From: Chloroflexota bacterium
Lineage (GTDB): Bacteria > Chloroflexota > Dormibacteria > CF-121
Reading direction: 5' to 3'
NCBI GenBank assembly: GCA_005882525.1
Contig: VBGO01000057.1
Location: forward strand, 1 to 15,591
Length of the DNA stretch: 15,591 nt
Shown here: one piece after another, positions 1 to 6,337 of the stretch
Layout: every line of letters starts with the position of its first letter
Position numbering within the stretch: position 1 is the first letter of the stretch
Program-made: the position numbers and the translations under genes
The notes under the pieces: model-generated
What the model was told of the DNA's origin: nothing
The model's database searches: none
The model's input: only the letters and a program-made list of their open reading frames with translations

Positions 1-127
1 CCTGGCCCGGCGGCAACCGACGGGCGCCCTCGATGACCTCGACCAGCTCCGGCGGCGGGACGCCACTGTCCCATGGCTTGAAACCGAGCCGGTAGGCGAG
101 CCTGAAAAAGATGTTCGAGGTCAACAC
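1..127 (-). CDS. SAM-dependent methyltransferase, N-terminal fragment (runs off the left edge)
   Basis: Only the first 42 codons lie in the window. The minus-strand frame opens just after an in-frame TAG (146-148) and the first usable start is GTG at 125-127. The peptide begins VLTSNIFFRLAYRLGFKPWD, then has a proline-rich turn (SGVPPPELVEVIEG) and ends RRLPPGQ. This is the lead-in that class I methyltransferases of this type carry just before the SAM-binding motif (a DLGCGTG-like segment), which would fall immediately beyond the edge. No Shine-Dalgarno is visible, and the gene starts 36 nt after the carboxypeptidase stop on the same strand, so it is probably the last visible member of that operon. 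The methyltransferase call comes from the look of the N-terminus alone; the substrate cannot be inferred. Confidence 0.55.
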   Translation of the reverse strand, partial: MLTSNIFFRLAYRLGFKPWDSGVPPPELVEVIEGARRLPPGQ

Positions 128-163
128 CGAGGCAGTGGCTGGATTCTAGGTCCGGCCTTGTTC

Positions 164-1018
164 TCAGACCCCGCCGGCGAAGCCGTAATCGAGCAAGGCG
201 GCGGCTTCCTCGAAGACGCGGGGCGAGCCCATCACCACGACGAGAAGATGCTGGCCCTCTCGCGTGGCGGTGGCAATCAGGCATCCACCGGCTCGCCCGG
301 TCCAGCCGGTCTTAAGCCCGGTTGCGCCCGGGTATTTACGGACCAGGTCGTTCAGGTTATAGAGCGCGTACGCGTGGTGCGTCGAGGTGGCCGGCAGAGT
401 CAGGCTGGCGATCGACGCCATCGCGGCAACAGTCGGGAACCGCCTTGTCAATTCGACCGCGGCCCTGGCCAGGTCCGCCGCCGAGCTGTAATGCGCCGGG
501 TCGTCGAGGCCGATCGGGTTGACGAAGTGCGTGTCCGCCATGCCAAGGGCGGCTGCCTTGGCGTTCATTCGGGCCATGAAGGCCGGCCGTGGCATCACAG
601 CCTCGGACAGGGTGATGGCAGCATCGTTTCCGGAATTGAGGAAGAGGCCGAAGAGGAGCTCCCGCACCGTGAGCCGTTCGCCGACCCGGAGTCCCATCCG
701 TGTCGAGTCCCAGGGCAACTGGTTGATGGAAGCGGGGACGGTGATCAGCTGGTCGAGTCGCAGGTCGTCAAGGGCGACGAGGGCGGTGACGACCTTGGTG
801 AGGCTCGCCGGGGCGTGGCGTCCGTGGGGATCGAGCTGGAACAGGGTCGTGCCGGTGTCGAGGTCCATCACGATGGCCGATCGCGCCTTGAGCACCGGCG
901 CCGCGGTCGGGGCCAGCTCATAAAGGACGACCGGCCGGGACGCCACCCCGGTTGGCGCCAGCTGCGACTCGGGGGTCACCGGCATCAGCAACGCAAGGAG
1001 CAGCAGCCAGATCGTCAT
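164..1018 (-). CDS. D-alanyl-D-alanine carboxypeptidase (penicillin-binding protein, peptidase S11)
   Basis: This 284-residue protein should remove the terminal D-Ala from peptidoglycan pentapeptides outside the membrane. All three penicillin-binding signatures are present in order: SLTK at residues 72-75 with Ser72 as nucleophile, SGN at 129-131, and KTG at 236-238. A short hydrophobic N-terminus (residues 1-13, WLLLLALLMP) acts as signal peptide or anchor. The protein ends soon after the catalytic fold, so it lacks the C-terminal beta domain and amphipathic anchor of E. coli PBP5; similar short forms are common in S11. The ATG at 1016-1018 is the only good start; a GGAGG lies 24 nt upstream, which is too far for a normal Shine-Dalgarno. 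It follows the glycoside hydrolase by 30 nt on the same strand. Family is secure; exact subtype (DacA, DacF or sporulation type) is not. Confidence 0.93.
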   Translation of the reverse strand: MTIWLLLLALLMPVTPESQLAPTGVASRPVVLYELAPTAAPVLKARSAIVMDLDTGTTLFQLDPHGRHAPASLTKVVTALVALDDLRLDQLITVPASINQLPWDSTRMGLRVGERLTVRELLFGLFLNSGNDAAITLSEAVMPRPAFMARMNAKAAALGMADTHFVNPIGLDDPAHYSSAADLARAAVELTRRFPTVAAMASIASLTLPATSTHHAYALYNLNDLVRKYPGATGLKTGWTGRAGGCLIATATREGQHLLVVVMGSPRVFEEAAALLDYGFAGGV

Positions 1019-1048
1019 CTGCCGACCAAGGAACCACGTGCGGCCTCC

Positions 1049-2008
1049 TCATGCAAGGGCCTTGAGGACCAACGCCACCGCCTCGATCCAGCGCGGGTCG
1101 CCGCTGTCGGCGCGCCAGAGCCAGTACTCGCTGCCCCACAGCAGCATCGACCCGACGCCGATCCCGGTCAGGCCCTCGACCAGCTGGCCAATTGCCTCGG
1201 GCCGGACGCTCACCGGATCGCCCTGGGTGCTGCGACCTTCCCAGGGCTCAGCCTGGGCCTCCGTCACCCAGACCCGCTTGCCTTGTTGTCGCGCGATCCG
1301 CTGCCAGGCGGCGACGGACGCCAGCTGGTCGGGCGCGGCGCGCGCCAGCCGATCCCGTCCGTCCTGGTCCAGCCAGCCAATCGACGGGTAGACATCGAGT
1401 CCCAGGATGTCGCCGTGGCGGAGGACGGAGAGGGCTTCGCGCTCCGCCGGGATCGCCAGGCCGAGCCGGCGCTTCCACCGCGATTGCTGCCGGCTCGACG
1501 CGCGATCGAGAGCGGCATCGAAATGGGCGAAGGTCGTCACCACCAGCGGCCGGTCGGGGTCCAGCGAGCGGACCGCCTCGGCCTCCGCGCGGACCACGGA
1601 CCGCGGGATCCACCAGCCGTTCGGCCCTGACCGGTTGAAGGGCTCGTTCTCGATCTGCCAGGCGGCCAGCGCCGGATTGTCCCGGTACCGCCGGGCGACC
1701 TCACGCACGTGCATGATGGCGCGCCGCTGGACCGGCGCATCGCTCGGGCTGAGACCTTCCGGCAGATAGAACTCCGGCCAGCCCAGCGCCTTCATCCCGA
1801 CCGTGAGTAACACCGGCTGCCTGGCACGTTCGGCCGTCGTCAGCAGCCAGTCGAGGTGCTCGTAACCGTATCGCTCGATCTCGCGCCAGGACGCGGAGAG
1901 GCGAAGAATTTCGAAGCGCATCGCCACGATCCGCTCGAAGGCCGCCCGGTAATCGAGGCCGCGCCCTTCCGCACGCCACCGGGCAAAGCTGGTCCCGATT
2001 ACGGCCAC
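1049..2008 (-). CDS. Glycoside hydrolase, clan GH-A TIM barrel (family unassigned)
   Basis: The 319-residue protein is a single TIM-barrel hydrolase domain. Residues 117-123 read WQIENEP, the strand-4 signature of clan GH-A, with Glu122 as general acid/base. VWVTE at 246-250 supplies the likely nucleophile Glu250 on strand 7. LGLDVYP (202-208) and LLWGSEYW near the C-terminus fit the barrel core. Retaining cleavage of a beta-glycoside is therefore expected, but the sugar is unknown; GH5-, GH2- or GH42-like relatives are possible. No signal peptide is visible, so it may be cytoplasmic unless the N-terminus is mis-set. The GTG at 2006-2008 is forced by an in-frame TAA three codons upstream, which is the stop of the preceding membrane-protein gene. 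The gap to that gene is only 9 nt, suggesting coupled translation. Its place between a membrane protein and a peptidoglycan carboxypeptidase hints at an envelope glycan substrate (inference). Confidence 0.82.
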   Translation of the reverse strand: MAVIGTSFARWRAEGRGLDYRAAFERIVAMRFEILRLSASWREIERYGYEHLDWLLTTAERARQPVLLTVGMKALGWPEFYLPEGLSPSDAPVQRRAIMHVREVARRYRDNPALAAWQIENEPFNRSGPNGWWIPRSVVRAEAEAVRSLDPDRPLVVTTFAHFDAALDRASSRQQSRWKRRLGLAIPAEREALSVLRHGDILGLDVYPSIGWLDQDGRDRLARAAPDQLASVAAWQRIARQQGKRVWVTEAQAEPWEGRSTQGDPVSVRPEAIGQLVEGLTGIGVGSMLLWGSEYWLWRADSGDPRWIEAVALVLKALA

Positions 2009-2017
2009 AGCGACAGG

Positions 2018-3187
2018 TTAGGCGGCGGCCGCTAGGTCGTCGGCCGCATCCTCGGCCGCGACCGCCGACGGGCGGCGCAGCATCAGCGTCGCCACGAACC
2101 AGGCCATCCCGATGGCAATCAGGATGTCGCCGACGCTCGCGATTCCGGGGAACGGCGGCGGCAGGCTGAATCGGTCGTCGAGCCAGGCCAAGTTCGTGTG
2201 GGGGCCGGCGAGGACGTAGGTGGCCGCGCGATTGCTGAGCGCCGTCAGCACCCCTTGCCCCTCAACCGGCATCTGCCCGCCGTTGGCTGCCCGAACGATC
2301 TCGTTGCAGCAGGCACCGAGCGCGCCGCAGGCGACCGGATAGAGCCGAACCCGGACCGCCCAGATGCCCGCAACAATGGCCAGGATGAGCGGAAGGAGCC
2401 AGGACAAGGGGGCCGGTGTCACCTCGCTGACGAGCAGGATTCCCCCCGCGGCCGCCAGCGGGCGAAACGGGATCGGACTTCCGGGCCCAAAGATGCGGCT
2501 GGTCCGGCCGCCGAGTATGAAGCCGGCGAAGACGCCGCCGACCGTGACGAGCGTGCCGTCAGCAACTTTGAGGGCAGCCGGCTCCAGTGCCGGGGTGCGC
2601 CACGCGAGAGCGAGCAGCGCGCCGGCCGCCAGCATCCAGACGGCCAGACGGCGATGCTTCTTGAAGGCGCTCTCGAAGTTGCTGCCGGTCAGCGACGCCT
2701 CCAATGCCGCGCTGACTCCCGGCCCCAGGGCGTAGTACACCGCCATTAGCGCCACCGTCGCCGCCAGGAAGTGCGCCGTATCGCCAAATCCGACCAGGCG
2801 GAACGTGACCGCCCCGAGGACGGCGGCGAGGATCCACTGCGCGCTCGCCGTCAGCTGGGTCGACCAGGTCTGACCCTTCAACAAGCTGCCCAGCGGTGCC
2901 CCGGTGACGGCCACCAGCACCGTGAGCTCCGGATGACGCCGAAACACGATGATGGCGGCCAACAGCGTCAGCTTCGGCAGCTCACCCCAGCGAGCTTCCT
3001 CCTTCGAACCAAACAGGATGTCGTCGAGGATGCACATGCCGATGAAGCTGATCCAGGCCCAGGGGGCCTGGTAGGGCTGCGCCGGCAGGACCCAGCCGAT
3101 GATGGCGCCCAGCAAGGCGGCCAGGCCCGCGACCCACACGAGGGCGCGAATCGATGGGGCGCTGACCGAACGGTTCAGGAAGCCCAA
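2018..3187 (-). CDS. Multi-pass membrane protein with DUF5317-like C-terminal domain
   Basis: This 389-residue protein is almost entirely hydrophobic, with roughly ten predicted membrane segments. Residues 1-205 form one bundle that loosely resembles membrane sensor domains such as MASE9. Residues about 210-372 resemble DUF5317: a run of helices, an ANGGQMPV loop (301-308), a histidine at 330, LDDRF (336-340) and SVGDILIAIG (351-360) before the last helix. The tail (372-389) is Ala/Asp-rich and soluble. No catalytic output domain is visible and the function is unknown. The start chosen is TTG at 3185-3187; no ATG or GTG exists nearby upstream, and a GTG around residue 17 is an alternative. 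It heads the minus-strand operon and is divergent from pth, sharing a 63-nt intergenic region. Membrane nature is certain; the DUF5317 assignment is from pattern memory. Confidence 0.75.
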   Translation of the reverse strand: MGFLNRSVSAPSIRALVWVAGLAALLGAIIGWVLPAQPYQAPWAWISFIGMCILDDILFGSKEEARWGELPKLTLLAAIIVFRRHPELTVLVAVTGAPLGSLLKGQTWSTQLTASAQWILAAVLGAVTFRLVGFGDTAHFLAATVALMAVYYALGPGVSAALEASLTGSNFESAFKKHRRLAVWMLAAGALLALAWRTPALEPAALKVADGTLVTVGGVFAGFILGGRTSRIFGPGSPIPFRPLAAAGGILLVSEVTPAPLSWLLPLILAIVAGIWAVRVRLYPVACGALGACCNEIVRAANGGQMPVEGQGVLTALSNRAATYVLAGPHTNLAWLDDRFSLPPPFPGIASVGDILIAIGMAWFVATLMLRRPSAVAAEDAADDLAAAA

Positions 3188-3236
3188 GGCTGGCGAGAGT
3201 GCAACGGCGCGACCGGGGTTGGGCTTTTGGGTGCTT

Positions 3237-3242
3237 TACGCT
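3237..3242 (+). promoter_or_regulatory. TAnnnT -10 box of pth, probable leaderless promoter
   Basis: TACGCT within TTTACGCT ends 8 nt before the pth ATG at 3251. This spacing would put the transcription start at or within 1-2 nt of the start codon, and there is no Shine-Dalgarno in front of the ATG. No -35 element is found at 15-19 nt spacing; the nearest candidate (TTGGGC, 3219-3224) is only 12 nt away. Leaderless genes driven by TAnnnT boxes are well known in several high-GC and deep-branching phyla. Confidence 0.45.
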
Positions 3243-3250
3243 ACGGGGCG

Positions 3251-3844
3251 ATGTTCCGTCGGAAAGCTACCCCGCCGGCTGGCGATCGCTGGCTCGTGAT
3301 CGGCCTGGGCAATCCCGGCCGGGACTATGAGCGTTCGCGGCACAACCTGGGCTTCCTGGTGGTCGACGAGTTGGCCCGGCGCCATGGGGCGCGGGTCACC
3401 GACCGCGCCGCCAAGTCGCTCGCCGGCCGGATCCGCGTCGGCGACCGGGAGCTGGTCCTCGCCAAGCCGCAGACGATGATGAACCTCTCGGGATTGGCGG
3501 CCAAGGCGCTGAGGGCAAAGTACAGGGTGCCGCTGGAGCGCACACTGGTCATCCATGACGAGCTCGACCTGCCGTTTGGCCGGCTCCGTATCCGCAAGGG
3601 CGGCAGCTCCGCCGGTAACCACGGGATGGACTCAGTGATCGAATCCTTTGGTAGCAACGACTTCATCCGTTTTCGAGTGGGCATCGGCCGTCCGCCCGGC
3701 AACGGCGTCGACTACGTGCTGAGCCCCTTCACCGCCACCGAGCAGACCCAGGTGCCCGAGATCGTGAGCCGGGTCGCCGACGCCGTGCTGGTTACGATCG
3801 AGCATGGCCTCGAGCGGGCCATGACCGACTTCAACCGCGTTTAG
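3251..3844 (+). CDS. pth: Peptidyl-tRNA hydrolase
   Basis: Pth cleaves peptidyl-tRNAs released from stalled ribosomes, recycling tRNA in the cytoplasm. The 197-residue protein carries the family signatures: GLGNPG (18-23, Asn21 matching E. coli Asn10), RHNLGF (30-35, catalytic His31), TMMNLSG (75-81, Asn78) and HDELDLPFG (102-110, Asp103). The next conserved loop reads GGSSAGNHGM (117-126), where E. coli has GGHNG; the His-Asn pair (113-114 in E. coli) appears here in reverse order as Asn123-His124. The N-terminus is about ten residues longer than in E. coli. ATG 3251 is preferred because it starts just before the conserved first strand and sits behind a TAnnnT box; the open frame continues upstream but only through the opposite-strand membrane gene. 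Its 3' end overlaps the convergent MFS gene by 14 bp. Confidence 0.95.
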   Translation: MFRRKATPPAGDRWLVIGLGNPGRDYERSRHNLGFLVVDELARRHGARVTDRAAKSLAGRIRVGDRELVLAKPQTMMNLSGLAAKALRAKYRVPLERTLVIHDELDLPFGRLRIRKGGSSAGNHGMDSVIESFGSNDFIRFRVGIGRPPGNGVDYVLSPFTATEQTQVPEIVSRVADAVLVTIEHGLERAMTDFNRV

Positions 3845-5027
3845 TCCCGAAGAAGGCCAGCACCGCCAGGCCTCCGGCAGCCGTCAGTGCCCCGCCCAGC
3901 CAGACCGCGGCGGCGGGTCCGAGGAAATGGGCGACGATCCCGGCGAAGACGTTACCGATCGGCGTCACTCCGATAAATAGCATCGAGTAGAGGCTGACCA
4001 TGCGACCCTGCATTCGGTCTGGGGATCGCACCTGGACGAAGGTGTTGGTGCCGATCGAGTAGACCGCGAACGACCAGCCGATCACCAGCAGCAAGAGGAT
4101 CGCCTGTGTAAAGTCGGGACCGACCAGGAACAGCAGTTCCATGCCGGCAAAGAGCAGCGCGCCCAGCACGATCCGGCGCGGCTCGAGCAGCAGTCCTCCC
4201 GCGACCGTCATCGTGAGCGCGCCGATCAGCGATCCGATGCCCTGGGCCGCAAAGAGATAGCCGAGGCTGTCGGCATCGGCGTGCAGGACGAGGCGGGTGA
4301 ACAGGGGTAGCACCAGGTTGAAGTTGGCGCCGAAGGTGCCAGCGACGAAGAGCAAAAGGAACAGGCCGGCAAGCGCCGGCGTGTTCGCGACATAGCGCAG
4401 GGCTTCGCCGATCAGCTGCAGCGCGGTCTGCGGTGGGCCAGGCATCAGCGGCCGGCGGCGGATGGTTAGCAGGGCCGCGATTACGCCCAGGTAGCTGACC
4501 GCGTTGAGCCAGAAGCAGGCGGGCACGCCGAACGCCGCGATCACGATGCCGCCTAATGCCGGGCCGACGATGCGAGCGAGGTTGAAGGCGATGGAGTTCA
4601 ACGCGACGGCGCTCGCCAACTCGCCCCGACCGACCATCTCGAGGACGGTTGCCTGACGGGCAGGGAAGTAGAGCGCCTGGTTCACGCCCAACGCGGCCGC
4701 CAGCACCAGGACAATGGGCAGGCTGATCGCCTGTGTGGTCGTAAGCACCGCGTACAACGCCGCCCCGGCCAGCGAGACGAGCTGGGTCACGAGCAGCACG
4801 TCCCGATGGGGAAATCGGTCGACAAGCGTGCCGGCGTAGAGGCCGAAGACCAGCACGGGGCCGTAGCTGACAGCGCCAAAGAGGGCGAGGGCGAACGCGG
4901 AGTTATGGGAAAGCTGCAGGACGAGCCAGGCCGCCGCCACCGTTTGCATCCAGGTGCCGACGACAGACACCGCCTGCCCGGCGAAATAGCGGCGGAACTC
5001 TGGGTACTGAAGGGCGGAAACCTGCAC
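3831..5027 (-). CDS. MFS exporter, EntS/transmembrane secretion effector type
   Basis: The 398-residue protein is a 12-helix major facilitator. It opens with LQYPEFRRYFAGQAVSVVGT, the N-terminus typical of the EntS/MFS_3 branch, and has the motif-A loop between helices 2 and 3 (AGTLVDRFPHR, about 65-75). LNSIAFNLARIVGPALGG in the first half is also typical of this group. Members export siderophores, drugs or other small molecules; the substrate here is unknown. The frame is open upstream to 5201, but that part runs through the SnoaL-like gene and is Arg/Pro-rich. I chose GTG at 5025-5027, directly before the conserved start of the family. It is the last gene of the rpsU-pgpH-ybeY-dgkA run, 62 nt after the SnoaL-like gene. 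A TAAACT box on the minus strand (5079-5084) could give it its own promoter, though no start codon stands at the right distance for leaderless use. Confidence 0.88.
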   Translation of the reverse strand: MQVSALQYPEFRRYFAGQAVSVVGTWMQTVAAAWLVLQLSHNSAFALALFGAVSYGPVLVFGLYAGTLVDRFPHRDVLLVTQLVSLAGAALYAVLTTTQAISLPIVLVLAAALGVNQALYFPARQATVLEMVGRGELASAVALNSIAFNLARIVGPALGGIVIAAFGVPACFWLNAVSYLGVIAALLTIRRRPLMPGPPQTALQLIGEALRYVANTPALAGLFLLLFVAGTFGANFNLVLPLFTRLVLHADADSLGYLFAAQGIGSLIGALTMTVAGGLLLEPRRIVLGALLFAGMELLFLVGPDFTQAILLLLVIGWSFAVYSIGTNTFVQVRSPDRMQGRMVSLYSMLFIGVTPIGNVFAGIVAHFLGPAAAVWLGGALTAAGGLAVLAFFGTKRG

Positions 5028-5089
5028 GACGGCGCGACGGCGCGGCTCGACGGCAGACGGAGTGGAGCGAATGCTGCCCAGTTTACTGA

Positions 5090-5443
5090 TCAGATCTCGA
5101 GTCCGACGTACTCCAGGTCCCGCCAGATCAGGCCTTCCTGAAGATCGATCACGCTGACCGATGGCTGGCGGACTTTGCCATTGGGGCCGGTGTACGTCCA
5201 TTCGCCAATGACGACCACCGTATCGCCTTCGCTCACCAACCGCTCGACCTCAAAGGTGACATCCGGGGTGCGAGACACCGCCTCCCGGCTCAAGAGGATG
5301 AACGCGTCGCGACCGAGGATCGGGTCCGGTACGCCCGGCGTCCGGTGGACGACGTCGGGATGCAATCGTGCAGCCAGGCGTTTCCAGTCCCGCGCCTTCA
5401 AGGCGTCCAGGGCGCCCATCACGACGTCCGCAGCCGAGCTCAC
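5090..5443 (-). CDS. SnoaL/NTF2-like cone-fold protein
   Basis: A small 117-residue protein with the alpha+beta cone pattern of the SnoaL/NTF2 superfamily: an N-terminal helix (AADVVMGALDALKARDWKRL), then LHPDVVHRTPG, a loop with GRDAFI (44-49), and three long strands (VTFEVERLVSEGDTVVVIGE, a WTYTGPNGK turn, and SVSVIDLQEGLIWRDLEY). These folds serve as small hydrolases, isomerases or ligand binders, or have no known activity; no diagnostic catalytic set identifies a reaction. The GTG start at 5441-5443 overlaps the dgkA stop in a GTGA, matching the way dgkA itself starts, so translational coupling is likely. Longer starts (frame open to 5638) would read through dgkA and are rejected; an internal ATG at residue 9 is an alternative. 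It sits between a lipid kinase and an exporter, which does not define its role. Confidence 0.78.
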   Translation of the reverse strand: MSSAADVVMGALDALKARDWKRLAARLHPDVVHRTPGVPDPILGRDAFILLSREAVSRTPDVTFEVERLVSEGDTVVVIGEWTYTGPNGKVRQPSVSVIDLQEGLIWRDLEYVGLEI

Positions 5444-5871
5444 GACAGGTGGAAGAAGAGGTGCCGCGCGAAGAGCAGGACGCCGACGACCGCCGTGCCG
5501 ACGGCCGCCACCAGTACCGCCGCCGCCGCGACATCCTTGGCCCTCCCAATCATCGGGTGACGCTCCGGCCAGGCATAGTCGATCAATACCTCGAGCGTCG
5601 TGTTGAACAGCTCCGCCGCGATGACAATCGAAAAGCACAGCACGAGGGCCACGAGCTCGATGACGGAAAACCGCAGAACGACGGCGCTGACCATGACGAC
5701 GGCGGCCGCCACGAAATGCACGCGCAAGTTTGCCTGCGATGTGAAGGCCCAGGCGAACCCACGACCCGCATGGCGGAAGCTGTAGAGCGTCCGCCGAAGA
5801 TCGACGCGGCGGGCCCGGCTGGGGCTGCCAATCCGCTCGGCCTCGAACTCGGCGTCGGAGCGCGGCGTCAC
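5440..5871 (-). CDS. dgkA: Diacylglycerol kinase / undecaprenol kinase, integral membrane type
   Basis: This 143-residue protein phosphorylates a membrane lipid alcohol with ATP; in Gram-positive relatives the substrate is undecaprenol, feeding cell-wall carrier recycling. Signatures are clear: an N-terminal amphipathic segment (LYSFRHAGRGFAWAF, 29-43), then three membrane helices, with the family motif AELFNTTLE at 86-94 (Glu87, Asn90, Glu94) and GRAKDVAAAAVL at 109-120 (Lys112, Asp113). The N-terminus is about 20 residues longer than in the E. coli enzyme. The start is GTG at 5869-5871, overlapping the ybeY stop in a GTGA, and its own stop overlaps the SnoaL-like gene the same way. The ybeY-dgkA order is conserved across many Firmicutes and Chloroflexi. 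Family is secure; undecaprenol rather than diacylglycerol as substrate is inference. Confidence 0.93.
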   Translation of the reverse strand: MTPRSDAEFEAERIGSPSRARRVDLRRTLYSFRHAGRGFAWAFTSQANLRVHFVAAAVVMVSAVVLRFSVIELVALVLCFSIVIAAELFNTTLEVLIDYAWPERHPMIGRAKDVAAAAVLVAAVGTAVVGVLLFARHLFFHLS

Positions 5872-6329
5872 GGCGCTGAAGCCAAAATCTGGTTGGTGAG
5901 TGTGGTCATCTTGGCCTCCTCCACCGGCTCGGCGTGGTCGTATCCGAGCAGGTGAAGGAAGCCATGCACGGCTAGCAGCCGCACTTCGTCGTCCATCGGG
6001 TGACCCGCTTCACGCGCCTGTCGTCTTGCGCGCGGCAGGGCGATGACGATGTCACCCAACCAGTGTTCGGTGCCCGGCGGCGCCTGAAAGCGCTGGTCCA
6101 GGGGTTCCTCGTGGGCGGCGAACGCCAGCACGTCGGTCGTTTCGTCGAGCCCGCGATAGCGGCGGTTGTACTCCCGCAGATGCTCGTCTCCTGTCAGCGT
6201 CAGAACGGTGACCGTCTCACCGGGCAGATTCAGCAGCCGCGCCCCCTTTTCCAGCACTGTCTTGAGTCCCTCCAGATCGACACCCGAGGCCAGCGATGCC
6301 GGACCCCAACGGCTCATCTGGATGAGCAC
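5868..6329 (-). CDS. ybeY: Endoribonuclease YbeY / 16S rRNA maturation factor
   Basis: YbeY is a zinc-dependent single-strand endoribonuclease that helps 16S rRNA 3'-end maturation and ribosome quality control. The 153-residue protein has the metal site HGFLHLLGYDH at 122-132, giving His122, His126 and His132, and the upstream strand-turn NRRYRGLDETTDVLAF (55-70) matching the family's YRxxDxxTDVLSF. LGDIVIALPRARRQA (91-105) is also characteristic. I chose GTG at 6327-6329 because the following residues LIQMS form the first beta strand of the fold; an ATG at 6317 is possible but would cut that strand. The gene begins 8 nt after the pgpH stop, and a GAGG lies just ahead. It overlaps dgkA by 4 bp. 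Upstream open frame as far as 6566 belongs to the shadow of pgpH. Confidence 0.94.
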   Translation of the reverse strand: MLIQMSRWGPASLASGVDLEGLKTVLEKGARLLNLPGETVTVLTLTGDEHLREYNRRYRGLDETTDVLAFAAHEEPLDQRFQAPPGTEHWLGDIVIALPRARRQAREAGHPMDDEVRLLAVHGFLHLLGYDHAEPVEEAKMTTLTNQILASAP

Positions 6330-6337
6330 GGCCTCGG

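Noticed and set aside
158..1630. Long plus-strand open frame of 490 codons
   Set aside because: It lies wholly opposite the carboxypeptidase and hydrolase, is rich in R, G, P and D as expected of a GC-rich antisense frame, and shows no domain.
2771..3250. Upstream extension of the pth frame by 160 codons
   Set aside because: It is antisense to the DUF5317-like gene, very Arg/Gln/Asp-rich, and homologous Pth proteins begin near 3251.
5028..5201. N-terminal extension of the MFS protein by 58 residues
   Set aside because: It overlaps the SnoaL-like gene and has an unstructured Arg/Pro/Ser composition; the family starts at LQYPEFRRYF.
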